A DNA stretch of 64,000 bases from an uncultured Muribaculaceae bacterium (lineage in GTDB: Bacteria; Bacteroidota; Bacteroidia; Bacteroidales; Muribaculaceae), in the NCBI GenBank assembly GCA_944321875.1, contig CALUMX010000011.1:1-64000 (forward strand). The letters run 5' to 3'. The position numbers and the translations under genes are program-made. Below the pieces are notes generated by a model. The model saw only the letters and a list, made by a program, of their open reading frames with translations, made no database searches and was not told where the DNA came from. Numbering within the stretch: the stretch's first letter is position 1; each line of letters starts with the position of its first letter. Positions 33,970 to 43,425 of the stretch are shown in pieces.

Positions 33970-34773
33970 TTAATCTTTCACGAAGCGTGTGGCAATCTTG
34001 TAGATGTTGTCAGCTTCGCGTCTGTATTTTCCTTCTGGGAAATCGTTGATGAATGAGTAATACTCATCAAGGACGACACGGAAACGCTCCACTTTCTTTT
34101 CCTCGACGCTCTGGTATGCTTCCTGGAAGCGAGCTTTGAGGATAATCATCTGAAGTTGCTCCTTGTGCTTGGTGTAAGGGTAGTTCTTCAGCGCATTCTG
34201 TGCTACGATTACGGCACTCTCGTAATTATTTCCGAGGTAGTTTCCCAAATTATAGTACAGTTGGGCATTGTCGATTTCCTTTTGAACGAGCTTGTCCTGC
34301 AATTCGAAAATTGCATTTTGAGCAATGGTTGCCTTGTCGCTCTTGGGATAGTAATCAAGGAATTTTTGCAATTCCTCAATTGCCTTGTAAGTCATCGTCT
34401 GGTCCAACTGAGGTTCCGGAGAGTCAAGATAGCATCCGTAGCCGGAGTAGAATCTTGAAAGTTCGGTGTATTTACCCTTTGGATAATGGGTATAATATGT
34501 TTGGAAATAAGTGGAGGCAGAAACGTAGTCGTGGTTTTCATAATAGCTGAGACCCAATAAATAAAGGGATTCTTCCGCTTTCTCTGTTCCTTTCAGAATC
34601 TTTACCACGTCTTCAAGCAGAGTGGCAGCCTGAACATATCTGCGTTGCTCGAAAGCTTGCTTGGCATACTCAAACTTCAGATTTGGATCTGTACTTTTGA
34701 GAATCTTGTTATATTCGCTACAGCCTGCAAGCAACAGCGAACATAATATAGGGAGAAATATTTTTTTGCGCAT
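33970..34773 (-). CDS. bamD: Outer-membrane assembly lipoprotein BamD
   Basis: The start at 34773 gives a lipoprotein signal (MRKKIFLPILCSLLLAGC, lipid Cys18). The 267-aa protein is built of TPR-like helices (FEYAKQAFEQRRYVQAATLL, LGLSYYENHDYVSASTYFQ, EGKYRREADNIYKIATRFV). It is the essential helper of BamA in inserting beta-barrel proteins. Upstream is a -7 box TAATTTTG at 34804-34811. It is co-oriented with the omega gene. Confidence 0.94.
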   Translation of the reverse strand: MRKKIFLPILCSLLLAGCSEYNKILKSTDPNLKFEYAKQAFEQRRYVQAATLLEDVVKILKGTEKAEESLYLLGLSYYENHDYVSASTYFQTYYTHYPKGKYTELSRFYSGYGCYLDSPEPQLDQTMTYKAIEELQKFLDYYPKSDKATIAQNAIFELQDKLVQKEIDNAQLYYNLGNYLGNNYESAVIVAQNALKNYPYTKHKEQLQMIILKARFQEAYQSVEEKKVERFRVVLDEYYSFINDFPEGKYRREADNIYKIATRFVKD

Positions 34774-34803
34774 TCTTCTGTAGATATCTATTTGTACGGT
34801 TTG

Positions 34804-34811
34804 CAAAATTA
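34804..34811 (-). promoter_or_regulatory. -7 box TAATTTTG of bamD-rpoZ
   Basis: TAATTTTG on the minus strand, 30 bases before the bamD start. Confidence 0.6.
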
Positions 34812-34936
34812 CGATATAATTGTCGTTATTCAAAGCAATCGAGTCCTAAAATAAGAAAAAAAACGTCAATCTGACAAAATGCTATGAAGAGCATAAAATT
34901 TAACGTATTTTTTGGTTGCATATTGAAAATAATGCC

Positions 34937-34944
34937 TATATTTG
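34937..34944 (+). promoter_or_regulatory. -33/-7 promoter of gdhA
   Basis: TATATTTG with TTTG at 34911-34914 upstream; 49 bases of A/T-rich leader precede the ATG. Confidence 0.65.
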
Positions 34945-34993
34945 CTCTCGTTGAATAACAAAAAAACTCAATACCTATTAATAATATAATACT

Positions 34994-36331
34994 ATGAACG
35001 TAGAAAAAATTCTCTCGGATCTTGAAGCAAAGCACCCTGGTGAACTGGAGTACTTGCAAGCAGTTAAAGAAGTATTGCTCTCAGTGAAAGATGTTTATGA
35101 AGAACACCCTGAATTCGAGAAAGCAAAAATCATCGAACGTATGGTTGAACCGGATCGTATCTTCACTTTCCGTGTCCTCTGGACAGACGATAAAGGTGAA
35201 GTTCACACCAACCTCGGTTACCGTGTACAATTCAACAATGCCATTGGCCCGTACAAGGGTGGTATCCGCTTCCATGCATCTGTGAATTTGTCAATCCTTA
35301 AATTCTTGGGCTTTGAACAAACATTCAAGAATGCCTTGACTACATTGCCTATGGGCGGTGGTAAGGGTGGTTCAGACTTCAGCCCGAGAGGTAAATCAGA
35401 TAGCGAAATCATGCGCTTCTGCCAGGCATTCATCCTGGAGTTGTGGCGTAACTTAGGTCCGGACCGTGACGTTCCAGCTGGTGATATCGGCGTTGGTGGT
35501 CGCGAAGTTGGCTATATGTTTGGTATGTATAAGAAACTTGCTCAAGAACATACTGGTACATTTACTGGTAAGGGCTTGGAATTCGGTGGCTCTCGTATTC
35601 GTCCTGAAGCAACTGGTTTCGGTGCTCTCTACTTTGTACAGAATATGTTGCACCGCATCGGTGACGACATCAAGGGCAAGACAGTGGCTGTCTCTGGTTT
35701 CGGTAACGTTGCTTGGGGTGCTACTTTGAAGGCTACTGAACTCGGCGCTAAGGTGGTTACTATTTCCGGTCCTGATGGTTATATCTATGACCCGGACGGC
35801 GTTTCTGGAGAGAAGATTGATTATATGCTTGAGCTTCGTGCTTCTGGTAATGACGTTGTTGCTCCTTATGCAGAACGTTATCCGAACGCTAAGTTCTTCC
35901 CGGGCAAGAAACCTTGGGAACAGAAGGTGGACATCGCATTGCCATGTGCTACTCAAAACGAGCTTGGTAAGGCTGATGCTGATATGTTGGTTGCCAACAA
36001 CGTACAAATTGTTGCCGAAGTTTCCAACATGGGCTGTACACCGGAAGCTATCGATACATTCATCGAGCACAAAGTTAAATATGCTCCGGGTAAGGCTGTT
36101 AACGCTGGTGGTGTGGCTACTTCAGGTCTTGAAATGAGCCAGAACGCTATCCACTTGACTTGGTCAGAAGAAGAAGTTGATGCTCGCTTGCATCAGATTA
36201 TGAGCGACATTCACGAGCAATGTGTTAAGTACGGTACTCAACCTGATGGTTATATCAACTACATGAAGGGTGCTAACATTGCCGGCTTTATGAAGGTGGC
36301 TCACGCTATGCTCGGCCAAGGTTATTTGTAG
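34994..36331 (+). CDS. gdhA: NADP-specific glutamate dehydrogenase
   Basis: This 445-aa hexameric-type enzyme makes glutamate from 2-oxoglutarate and ammonia. Visible are GPYKGGIRFH, PMGGGKGGSDF with the catalytic lysine, PAGDIGVGGREVGYMFG, the Rossmann-fold glycines in VAVSGFGNVAWG, and NAGGVATSGLEMSQN. Codon choice is more biased than in the neighbours, which fits high expression. It is monocistronic, with a strong promoter box and terminator. Confidence 0.96.
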   Translation: MNVEKILSDLEAKHPGELEYLQAVKEVLLSVKDVYEEHPEFEKAKIIERMVEPDRIFTFRVLWTDDKGEVHTNLGYRVQFNNAIGPYKGGIRFHASVNLSILKFLGFEQTFKNALTTLPMGGGKGGSDFSPRGKSDSEIMRFCQAFILELWRNLGPDRDVPAGDIGVGGREVGYMFGMYKKLAQEHTGTFTGKGLEFGGSRIRPEATGFGALYFVQNMLHRIGDDIKGKTVAVSGFGNVAWGATLKATELGAKVVTISGPDGYIYDPDGVSGEKIDYMLELRASGNDVVAPYAERYPNAKFFPGKKPWEQKVDIALPCATQNELGKADADMLVANNVQIVAEVSNMGCTPEAIDTFIEHKVKYAPGKAVNAGGVATSGLEMSQNAIHLTWSEEEVDARLHQIMSDIHEQCVKYGTQPDGYINYMKGANIAGFMKVAHAMLGQGYL

Positions 36332-36355
36332 AATTTAGCAAATTCCCATTAATAG

Positions 36356-36389
36356 AGAGACTGCACACTGCGTGCAGTCTCTTTTTTTG
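36356..36389 (+). terminator. Terminator of gdhA
   Basis: AGAGACTGCAC pairs perfectly with GTGCAGTCTCT (11 bp, loop ACTGC), followed by seven T. Confidence 0.93.
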
Positions 36390-36444
36390 TTGTGTCAGTC
36401 GTGCTTTACGGAAATTGACTTTGTCGCTTGATGGCAAAACAAAA

Positions 36445-36476
36445 GAGCGAAGTCGCCATTATGGCAGACTTCGCTC
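36445..36476 (-). terminator. Terminator of purL
   Basis: GAGCGAAGTCGCCAT pairs with ATGGCAGACTTCGCTC over about 15 positions with one bulged A. On the minus strand TTTTGTTTTG follows. A second hairpin (CATCTTCCGG/CCGGAAGATG, 36492-36516) lies between it and the purL stop. Confidence 0.82.
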
Positions 36477-36530
36477 CTTTGTTTTATTTAGCATCTTCCG
36501 GAGTTGCCGGAAGATGTGCTGTTTGCTGGA

Positions 36531-39500
36531 TTATTTTTTGTTTTCCTCAATCCATTTGCGGGCGTTGACGAATGCTTCCAACCATGGAGTCACCTCGTCG
36601 GAGAGACGGCGGTTTTCAGGGTAGAAGCCGCATTGCCATGGGAAGATAGCTCTTTCCAAGTGAGGCATCATTGCCAAGTGGCGGCCGTCGGCAGAAGCGA
36701 TACCTGCAATTGCCTTCGGTGAGCCGTTCGGGTTGGCAGGGTAAGATGCATAAGCGTAGTTGGCAACTACGTTGTAGTTCTCGATGCCTTCCGGAAGGTT
36801 GAATTTACCTTCTCCGTGAGCAACCCAAATACCGAGTTTAGAGCCGGAGAGCGATTTGAACATCACTGAGTTGTTCTCAGGGATACGCAGACCGATGAAC
36901 TGTGACTCGAACTTGTGGGAGTTGTTGTGCTCCATCTTTGCGCGGTTCTTGTGTTCCGGATTGATGAGGTTGAGCTCAATCATCAACTGGCAACCGTTGC
37001 AGATACCCAAGCTCAGGGTGTCAGGACGCTTGTAGAAGTTGTCGAGCGCAGCCTTTGCCTTGTCGTTCCAGAGGAAACCACCTGCCCATCCTTTTGCAGA
37101 GCCGAGAACGTCGGAGTTGGAGAATCCACCACAGAATACAATCATATTGACATCTTCCAATGTCTCGCGGCCAGAGATGAGGTCGGTCATGTGAACGTCC
37201 TTCACGTCGAAACCGGCGAGGTAGAGAGAGTAAGCCATTTCACGGTCTCCGTTCACACCCTTCTCGCGGATGATGGCTGCTTTGATGCCGGTAGGAGTGC
37301 GGCGGTCAGGAGTAAGTCCGTATGACTCCAATGTGCCCTTGAAGCCTTTTGGCATCTTGTAGCGGATAGGTTGCTTCTTGTAGTTCATGAAACGGTTCTT
37401 CGCGCAAGTCGCACCGCTCTGTTTGCGGTCCAACAAGTAAGATGAGTTGAACCATACGTCACGGAGATAATCGATGCCGAGGAGGTATTCCTTGTCGTTA
37501 TTGTTGATAATGACAGAACGCTCGTCGCTGATTCCACCGATTTCAATGAATTTTACGCCATTTCCGTTCAGAAGTTTTTCAACGGCAGCTTTAGCTTTCT
37601 TCTCTACTTGAACGACAACTGCGCTGTTTTCTGCAAAGAGGATTTTTATTGTATCTGCATCGTTGAATCCGTCGAGGTTGATGTTAAGACCACCGTTCAT
37701 GTTGGCGAATGTCATCTCGAGAAGGGTAGTTACCAAACCGCCGGCAGAAACGTCGTGCATGGCGAGCAGCTTACCTTCCTTAACGAGTGTCTGAACAGTC
37801 TCAAACGCTTTTGCAAAATATTCGGCAGATTCAATCATCGGTACGTCGGAACCAATGTGGTTCAGGCTTTGTGCAAATGCCGAACCTCCGAGAGCTAACG
37901 GAGAATTGCTGAAGTCAATATAGTAGATAGCAGAGTTCTTCTTGTTTTGAACAACCGGGGATACGACGCGGCGGATGTCGGAAACCTCACCAGCAGCCGA
38001 GATGATGACTGTGCCCGGTGACATTACTTTCTTTGCTCCGTATTTCTGCGTCATTGACAAGCTGTCCTTACCGGTCGGGATGTTGATGCCCAACTTGCAA
38101 GCGAAATCGCTACAAGCCTCAACTGCGCGGTAGAGAGCAGCGTCCTCGCCCTGGTTACGGCATGGCCACATCCAGTTTGCGCTGAGAGAAACGCTTTTGA
38201 GACCATCAGCAAGCGGTGCGCCTACGATGTTGGTCAACGCCTCTGCGATAGATGCAACTGAACCTTGAGCAGCGTCGGCGAGAGCTACTTGTGGAGCGTG
38301 GCCGATAGAGGTTGCAATACCGTGTGTGCCGGTATAGTCAAGCGCAACAACACCGCAGTCGCTCAACGGAAGTTGAATTTCGCCCTGGCATTGCTGACGG
38401 GCAATTTTACCGGTTACGGAACGGTCTACCTTATTGGTGAGCCAGTCCTTGCAGGCAACAGCTTCCAGTTGAAGCACGTTGACGATATAAGAGTTGAGCT
38501 CAGATTGTTTGTATTTCGCATTGGAAAGTTTGCGCTCAACAGTTGAGTCGACCATGTAAGTCTTAGGTGAACTTCCGAACATATCGGTCATGGCCAAGTC
38601 AATCGGACGGACACCGTCTTTCTGCTCGAATACGAAGCGGTGGTCGTCGGTTGTTTCACCGATAACATAGAACGGAGCACGTTCGCGGTCTGCGATCGAG
38701 CGTACCCATTCGATGTCCTTACCTTCGATGACCATACCCATGCGCTCCTGAGACTCGTTTCCGATGATTTCTTTAGAGGAGAGAGTCGGGTCGCCGACAG
38801 GCAGAGCCTCGATGTTGATTTTGCCACCGGTAGCTTCTACCAACTCAGAAAGAGCATTGAGGTGACCGCCTGCGCCGTGGTCGTGGATAGAGATGATTGG
38901 GTTGGAGTCAGACTCGGCAAGCGCGCGAATCACGTTAGAAACACGTTTCTGCATTTCCGGGTTGGCACGCTGTACGGCGTTCAACTCGATGGCATTGGCA
39001 TATTGTCCGGTGTTTACGGAAGATACGGCTCCACCACCCATACCGATGCGGTAGTTGTCACCACCCATGAGGATGACACTTTCGCCCGGTTTCGGTTCGC
39101 CTTTCAGTGCGTCGCGCTTTGCTGCGAAACCAACACCGCCGGCCAGCATGATAACCTTGTCGTAAGCAAATTCCTCACCGCCTTCTTTGTGTTCAAACGT
39201 CAGGACAGAACCGCAGATAAGTGGTTGTCCGAATTTGTTTCCGAAGTCGGAAGCACCGTTGGAAGCCTTGATAAGGATTTCCTCAGGAGTCTGATATAAC
39301 CATTTGCGTGGAGCCATTGCGCTGGATTCCCATTTGCGGTTGGCATCCGTACGTGGATAAGAAGTCATGTAAACGGCTGTTCCCGCGATAGGGAGGCTGG
39401 CTTTGCCACCACCGAGACGGTCGCGGATTTCACCACCGGTACCTGTAGCTGCACCGTTGAACGGCTCAACCGTAGTCGGGAAGTTGTGAGTCTCGGCTTT

Positions 39501-40232
39501 AAGAGAAATGACAGTTTCGATGTCCTTTACCTCAAAGAAATCCGGGCCTTGCGGATTCTTGGGGGCGAACTGAGCGATTGTAGGACCTTCTACAAATGCC
39601 ACATTGTCCTTGTATGCGGAAACCAGTTTGTTCGGGTTGGTTTGTGATGTCTTTTTGATAAGTTTGAAGAGTGAAGATTCCTTCTCAACACCATCGATGA
39701 TAAATGTGCCGTTGAAGATTTTGTGACGGCAGTGTTCGGAGTTGACTTGGGAGAATCCGAAAACCTCGCTGTCGGTCAGCGGTCGGCTGATGCGCTGGCT
39801 GAGCGATTTCAGATAGTCTATTTCTTCGGGGCTGAGCGCCAGACCCTCTTTTTGGTTGTAGTCTTCAATGTCGTCAATGTAAACGATAGGTTCCGGTTGT
39901 TTGTTGATTTCGAAAATGTCAGCACCTAAACCGTTGTAGAGGCGTTGCAACATTTTGTCGTAGGAAGGATTCTTTGCTTTTGTCGGGAAAAATTCTTCGA
40001 TACGGCTGATTCCGGACAGTCCCATGTTTTGAGTAATTTCCACCGCATTGGTGCTCCAAGGGGTGATCATTTCCTTACGGGGGCCTATGAAGTTGCCACT
40101 GATGGATGATTCATTTAGAGGGGTTGCACCATCGAAAAGCCATTGAAGTTTTTCTATTTCAGCGCTTTCCAATTTGTGGTCGGATTCCAGCACGATAATC
40201 GAACCAGATGCATTTTTGAAGAAATTAATCAT
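36531..40232 (-). CDS. purL: Phosphoribosylformylglycinamidine synthase (single-chain, large type)
   Basis: This 1233-aa enzyme carries out the fourth step of purine synthesis. It has the N-terminal PurS-like region, two AIR-synthetase-like halves (SEHCRHKIFNG, ETHNFPTTVEPFNGAATGTGGEIRD, DHGAGGHLNALSEL, then GKDSLSMTQKY and HDVSAGGLVTTLLEM), and a C-terminal class I amidotransferase. The amidotransferase has the nucleophile in GICNGCQLMIEL and the general base in WVAHGEGKF. The single-chain form is that of Proteobacteria and Bacteroidota, unlike the three-part PurSLQ. A -7 box lies at 40275-40282. Confidence 0.97.
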   Translation of the reverse strand: MINFFKNASGSIIVLESDHKLESAEIEKLQWLFDGATPLNESSISGNFIGPRKEMITPWSTNAVEITQNMGLSGISRIEEFFPTKAKNPSYDKMLQRLYNGLGADIFEINKQPEPIVYIDDIEDYNQKEGLALSPEEIDYLKSLSQRISRPLTDSEVFGFSQVNSEHCRHKIFNGTFIIDGVEKESSLFKLIKKTSQTNPNKLVSAYKDNVAFVEGPTIAQFAPKNPQGPDFFEVKDIETVISLKAETHNFPTTVEPFNGAATGTGGEIRDRLGGGKASLPIAGTAVYMTSYPRTDANRKWESSAMAPRKWLYQTPEEILIKASNGASDFGNKFGQPLICGSVLTFEHKEGGEEFAYDKVIMLAGGVGFAAKRDALKGEPKPGESVILMGGDNYRIGMGGGAVSSVNTGQYANAIELNAVQRANPEMQKRVSNVIRALAESDSNPIISIHDHGAGGHLNALSELVEATGGKINIEALPVGDPTLSSKEIIGNESQERMGMVIEGKDIEWVRSIADRERAPFYVIGETTDDHRFVFEQKDGVRPIDLAMTDMFGSSPKTYMVDSTVERKLSNAKYKQSELNSYIVNVLQLEAVACKDWLTNKVDRSVTGKIARQQCQGEIQLPLSDCGVVALDYTGTHGIATSIGHAPQVALADAAQGSVASIAEALTNIVGAPLADGLKSVSLSANWMWPCRNQGEDAALYRAVEACSDFACKLGINIPTGKDSLSMTQKYGAKKVMSPGTVIISAAGEVSDIRRVVSPVVQNKKNSAIYYIDFSNSPLALGGSAFAQSLNHIGSDVPMIESAEYFAKAFETVQTLVKEGKLLAMHDVSAGGLVTTLLEMTFANMNGGLNINLDGFNDADTIKILFAENSAVVVQVEKKAKAAVEKLLNGNGVKFIEIGGISDERSVIINNNDKEYLLGIDYLRDVWFNSSYLLDRKQSGATCAKNRFMNYKKQPIRYKMPKGFKGTLESYGLTPDRRTPTGIKAAIIREKGVNGDREMAYSLYLAGFDVKDVHMTDLISGRETLEDVNMIVFCGGFSNSDVLGSAKGWAGGFLWNDKAKAALDNFYKRPDTLSLGICNGCQLMIELNLINPEHKNRAKMEHNNSHKFESQFIGLRIPENNSVMFKSLSGSKLGIWVAHGEGKFNLPEGIENYNVVANYAYASYPANPNGSPKAIAGIASADGRHLAMMPHLERAIFPWQCGFYPENRRLSDEVTPWLEAFVNARKWIEENKK

Positions 40233-40274
40233 AAGTAAGAAATTGATATTGAGGAATTGATATATAATTCACTG

Positions 40275-40282
40275 CAAAATTA
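40275..40282 (-). promoter_or_regulatory. -7 box TAATTTTG of purL
   Basis: TAATTTTG on the minus strand, 42 bases before the purL start, in the divergent gap to tsaB. I see no purine riboswitch in the leader. Confidence 0.55.
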
Positions 40283-40348
40283 AGTAAAATCGTTCATATA
40301 ATTGTTCATTTATGATAGAATAGTGCAACTGAGCTTTAATTTTTTTGC

Positions 40349-40356
40349 TACCTTTG
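40349..40356 (+). promoter_or_regulatory. -7 box TACCTTTG of the tsaB operon
   Basis: TACCTTTG followed by GC, 29 bases before the tsaB start. Confidence 0.65.
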
Positions 40357-40385
40357 CATGCACATATAGTAAATAATGTAGAAAC

Positions 40386-41081
40386 ATGGCAACAATACTA
40401 AATATAGAAACATCTACTGACGTTTGTTCCGTATGCTTGTCGCAGGATGGAGAGATGAAGTTTTATGACTCAGACAGCAAGGGTCGCAACCATGCCGCAG
40501 TGCTGGGCGGTTTTGTTAAGAATGCTCTTGATTATGCCAAGCAGTGCGAAATGAAGCTGGATGCAGTGGCTGTAAGTATCGGTCCCGGCTCATATACGGG
40601 GTTGCGAATCGGCTTATCGGAAGCTAAGGGCTTGTGTTTCGGTCTCGACGTGCCTTTGATTGGTGTCAATACTCTGAAGTTGCTGAGTGTCTCGGTGATG
40701 TTCTCCCGCATGGTTGAGCCTGACGAGTTGTTTGTCCCGATGATTGATGCTCGCCGTATGGAGGTGTTTGCCGGTGTCTATGACCTCGCTCTTAATGATG
40801 TGGTGCCTAATCAGCCCATGATTATAGACGAAAATTCTTTTGCCGATATGCTGTCTTCTCATAAAATGCTGTTTATGGGCAATGGAGCGGATAAGGTCGC
40901 AGAGGTAATCAAGCATGAGAATGCTGTGTTTGTAAGGGATGTCCGTCCGTTGGCTTGCGATATGATTGCACTGTCGGAAAAGGCGTTCAGAGAAAATGAT
41001 TTCATGGATTTGGCATACTCGACGCCAAATTATTTGAAAAAGTTTCATACAACAACCCCGAAGAAAAACGTACTGGGGTAA
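40386..41081 (+). CDS. tsaB: tRNA threonylcarbamoyladenosine synthesis protein TsaB
   Basis: This 231-aa protein has the ASKHA-fold N-terminus of TsaB (ILNIETSTDVCSVCL) and the GPGSYTGLRIGLSEAKGL motif. It scaffolds TsaD and TsaE in making the t6A modification of ANN-decoding tRNAs. It opens a plus-strand run of tsaB, DUF4290, rimM, a 104-aa acidic protein and an OmpA-like protein. Confidence 0.93.
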   Translation: MATILNIETSTDVCSVCLSQDGEMKFYDSDSKGRNHAAVLGGFVKNALDYAKQCEMKLDAVAVSIGPGSYTGLRIGLSEAKGLCFGLDVPLIGVNTLKLLSVSVMFSRMVEPDELFVPMIDARRMEVFAGVYDLALNDVVPNQPMIIDENSFADMLSSHKMLFMGNGADKVAEVIKHENAVFVRDVRPLACDMIALSEKAFRENDFMDLAYSTPNYLKKFHTTTPKKNVLG

Positions 41082-41103
41082 ATAGAGTGAAAAATTAAGC
41101 AAA

Positions 41104-41703
41104 ATGTTGGAATATAATACACAGAGAGAAAAGCTGGTGCTTCCGGAATATGGACGGAATGTGCAGAAAATGGTGGACCATTGCATGCACATTGAAGACC
41201 GTGATGAACGGAACAGATGCGCGCAAGCCATTGTGGATATTATGAGCAATCTGTTTTCCAATCAGCGGGATATGGAAGATTTTAATAAGATGCTGTGGAA
41301 TCAGTTGGCCATTATGTCTGATTTCCAATTGGATGTGGACTATCCCTGTGAGGTGATTAAGCCGGAAAGCCTGCATTCGCGGCCGGAGCGGGTGCCGTAC
41401 AGACTGACGCCTATACGTTTCCGCCATTACGGTAAAATCATCGAGCAACTGATTGATATTGCATCGGAAATGCCGGAGGGCGAGGAGCGCCTGCAATTGT
41501 CACTGCTGATAGCTCACCACATGAAGAAGCAGTTGGTGGCTGCCAGCAATGACGGGGTTGATGATGATAAGGTGTTTAAGGACCTTGCATTCTATTCCGG
41601 TGGAAGAATCGTACTGAATGCGGCAGAACATCAACTCCGCGATTTTAAGGAAATCAACCAGCCGCAGGCCGGCAGTTCCAAAAAAGCGAAAAAGCGGAAA
41701 TAA
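41104..41703 (+). CDS. DUF4290-domain protein
   Basis: This 199-aa soluble protein matches the Bacteroidota DUF4290 family in its start (MLEYNTQREKLVLPEYGRN) and helical body (DERNRCAQAIVDIMSNLF, YGKIIEQLIDIASEM). It ends in a lysine-rich tail (SSKKAKKRK) that may bind nucleic acid. Function is unknown. The stop overlaps the rimM start by one base, and tsaB lies 22 bases upstream. The context points to tRNA or ribosome maturation. Confidence 0.85.
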   Translation: MLEYNTQREKLVLPEYGRNVQKMVDHCMHIEDRDERNRCAQAIVDIMSNLFSNQRDMEDFNKMLWNQLAIMSDFQLDVDYPCEVIKPESLHSRPERVPYRLTPIRFRHYGKIIEQLIDIASEMPEGEERLQLSLLIAHHMKKQLVAASNDGVDDDKVFKDLAFYSGGRIVLNAAEHQLRDFKEINQPQAGSSKKAKKRK

Positions 41704-42233
41704 TGATTGAAGAAAAAGACATAGTTGAGATAGGACAGTATAACAAGCCGCACGGTGTTAACGGCGAGATTTCGGCCACTTTCATGTGCGACGTGGATGA
41801 GATTCCGTCATTTTCGACATTGATTTCGTCGATGGACGGTATTTTTGTTCCGTTTTTTGTATCCAACGTGCGCCCGAAAAATGACAGAACCGTGTTGCTG
41901 AGACTGGACGGTGTCAATTCGGAACAGGATGTGCGTCGTTTTGTCAACAAGCGGATTTATGTCTTTCGTCATGAACTTTCGGAAGGGGATGACGTCTATT
42001 GTGATTATTTTATCGGATACGATATCCTCACGCCTGAAGGGGAATATGTCGGTCGGATTGTCGACGTGGACGACTCAACGGAGAACGCGTTGTTTATCGT
42101 AGAGAACGAGGATTCTGAATTCATGATTCCGATAGCGGAAGAGTTTTTCGTGTTTATAGATGAGGCGGAAAAACGGTTGACGCTGGACTTGCCTCATGGT
42201 ATCATCGGAATGCAGGTGAACGGAAAAGATTAA
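41703..42233 (+). CDS. rimM: 16S rRNA processing protein RimM
   Basis: This 176-aa protein has the RimM N-terminal barrel (IGQYNKPHGVNGEISATF) and a PRC-barrel C-terminus (YFIGYDILTPEGEYVGRI, then EFMIPIAEEFF). RimM helps mature the 30S head with uS19. It overlaps the DUF4290 gene by one base. Confidence 0.93.
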   Translation: MIEEKDIVEIGQYNKPHGVNGEISATFMCDVDEIPSFSTLISSMDGIFVPFFVSNVRPKNDRTVLLRLDGVNSEQDVRRFVNKRIYVFRHELSEGDDVYCDYFIGYDILTPEGEYVGRIVDVDDSTENALFIVENEDSEFMIPIAEEFFVFIDEAEKRLTLDLPHGIIGMQVNGKD

Positions 42234-42250
42234 TCAAAAATGTTAGAGTT

Positions 42251-42565
42251 ATGTCGGAAAATTCATTGTTTCCGGAAAATCCGGAAGAGGAAATTGTCAA
42301 TTATATCAAATCCGGATTGTCGGCGGAAGTGCTTTCCAAGTGTGACGACGAGTTGCTGCTGGATATTGTAGATTTGCTCTACGATTATTATGATAAGCAT
42401 GGGTTTCTTGATTTTGGAGATTTTGAGAAGGAAATCGACGTCGATGACCTTGCGAAAGAGGTCTTTTCCGCATTGAAATCTGAAGACTCGGGCTTGAGCG
42501 TAGATGAGGTCAAGGAAATAATAAAACTGGAATTGGATTTTGAAGATTCCATGGATATTTTTTAA
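42251..42565 (+). CDS. Acidic conserved hypothetical protein, 104 aa
   Basis: The product is highly acidic and helical (EEEIVNYIKSGLSAEVL, DELLLDIVDLLYDYYDKHG, DVDDLAKEVFSALKSED), without signal or membrane segment. I do not recognise a named family. It lies 17 bases after rimM and 4 before the OmpA-like gene, so it is in the same transcript. Its size and charge would suit a small protein-protein adaptor. Confidence 0.75.
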   Translation: MSENSLFPENPEEEIVNYIKSGLSAEVLSKCDDELLLDIVDLLYDYYDKHGFLDFGDFEKEIDVDDLAKEVFSALKSEDSGLSVDEVKEIIKLELDFEDSMDIF

Positions 42566-42569
42566 AGTA

Positions 42570-43364
42570 ATGAAAGCAAGAAAATATATTTTCATCGCAT
42601 TGGCTTTGATGGCTGCATCGGTTTCTGCCGAGGCGCCCAAAGAAAATGACAACGTCTTTAAGCGGGGACTGAGCGCTGTGCGGGAATTTTTCAGAGGTGA
42701 AAAATCGGATACTGTAAGTGTAGCAGATACGGCCGTCGCAGCAGAACCTGTGGAAAAGAAAAGCCGGCCGCAGCGTAAGAAAGAGAAAACCGATTACGGA
42801 GCGTCGATGACGGAGGAAGAGGAACTTGAATTGCTCTACAACAGCTCATTGGAGCGTAATCTGTCATTCCCTTTGCTGGGTCGCCAGGCTGAGAACATAA
42901 AAGGGTATCAGCAGGTTCAGGCCCGCAAAATGGTTACTGCCGGATTGAACATTGAGACGATGCGTGACGGAGAGGTAATCATAGCAACGGTTTACGTAGA
43001 AGATTTGTTCCTGCCAAATGACACGGTGCTGAAGCCTAATGCCGGCAAGTTTCTCAAGCCCTATGTGGGATATTTGAAGGAAAAGGATATGTACAGAATG
43101 CTGCTGGCCATGCACAGTGATGATACAGGCTCGGCCGCATATACTGACCGCTTGACCAGTGCGCGCGTGCTGGCAATACTGGAGTGGTTTAAGGAAAATG
43201 CTGTCAATGCGGATTATGTGATTCCTTATGGTATGGGTTTTTCTGAACCTCTTTACAATAACAACTCTATTGATAACCGGGCAAAAAACCGCCGACTTGA
43301 GATTTATCTGGTACCGGGCCGCCTGATGGTAGAGAAGTCAAGCAAGGGTGAACTTGTATATTGA
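42570..43364 (+). CDS. OmpA-family C-terminal domain protein, exported
   Basis: The start at 42570 (MKARKYIFIALALMAASVSAEA) gives a clean signal peptide; the longer frame begins inside the previous gene. The 264-aa protein has a low-complexity charged linker (KKSRPQRKKEKTDYG). The C-terminal OmpA-like peptidoglycan-binding fold is recognised from HSDDTGSAAYTDRLTSARV, YGMGFSEPLYNNNS and NRAKNRRLEIYLV. The murein-binding Asp and Arg are present (NRAKNRRLE). It presumably tethers envelope structures to murein. Confidence 0.82.
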   Translation: MKARKYIFIALALMAASVSAEAPKENDNVFKRGLSAVREFFRGEKSDTVSVADTAVAAEPVEKKSRPQRKKEKTDYGASMTEEEELELLYNSSLERNLSFPLLGRQAENIKGYQQVQARKMVTAGLNIETMRDGEVIIATVYVEDLFLPNDTVLKPNAGKFLKPYVGYLKEKDMYRMLLAMHSDDTGSAAYTDRLTSARVLAILEWFKENAVNADYVIPYGMGFSEPLYNNNSIDNRAKNRRLEIYLVPGRLMVEKSSKGELVY

Positions 43365-43400
43365 AAATAATTCTTAGTTGCTTAATTGCAACAAACCTTA

Positions 43401-43408
43401 TAACTTTG
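43401..43408 (+). promoter_or_regulatory. -7 box TAACTTTG of proS
   Basis: TAACTTTGC lies 18 bases before the ATG at 43426 and inside the longer open frame, which it argues against. Confidence 0.65.
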
Positions 43409-43425
43409 CAAAAAAAGATAGAACA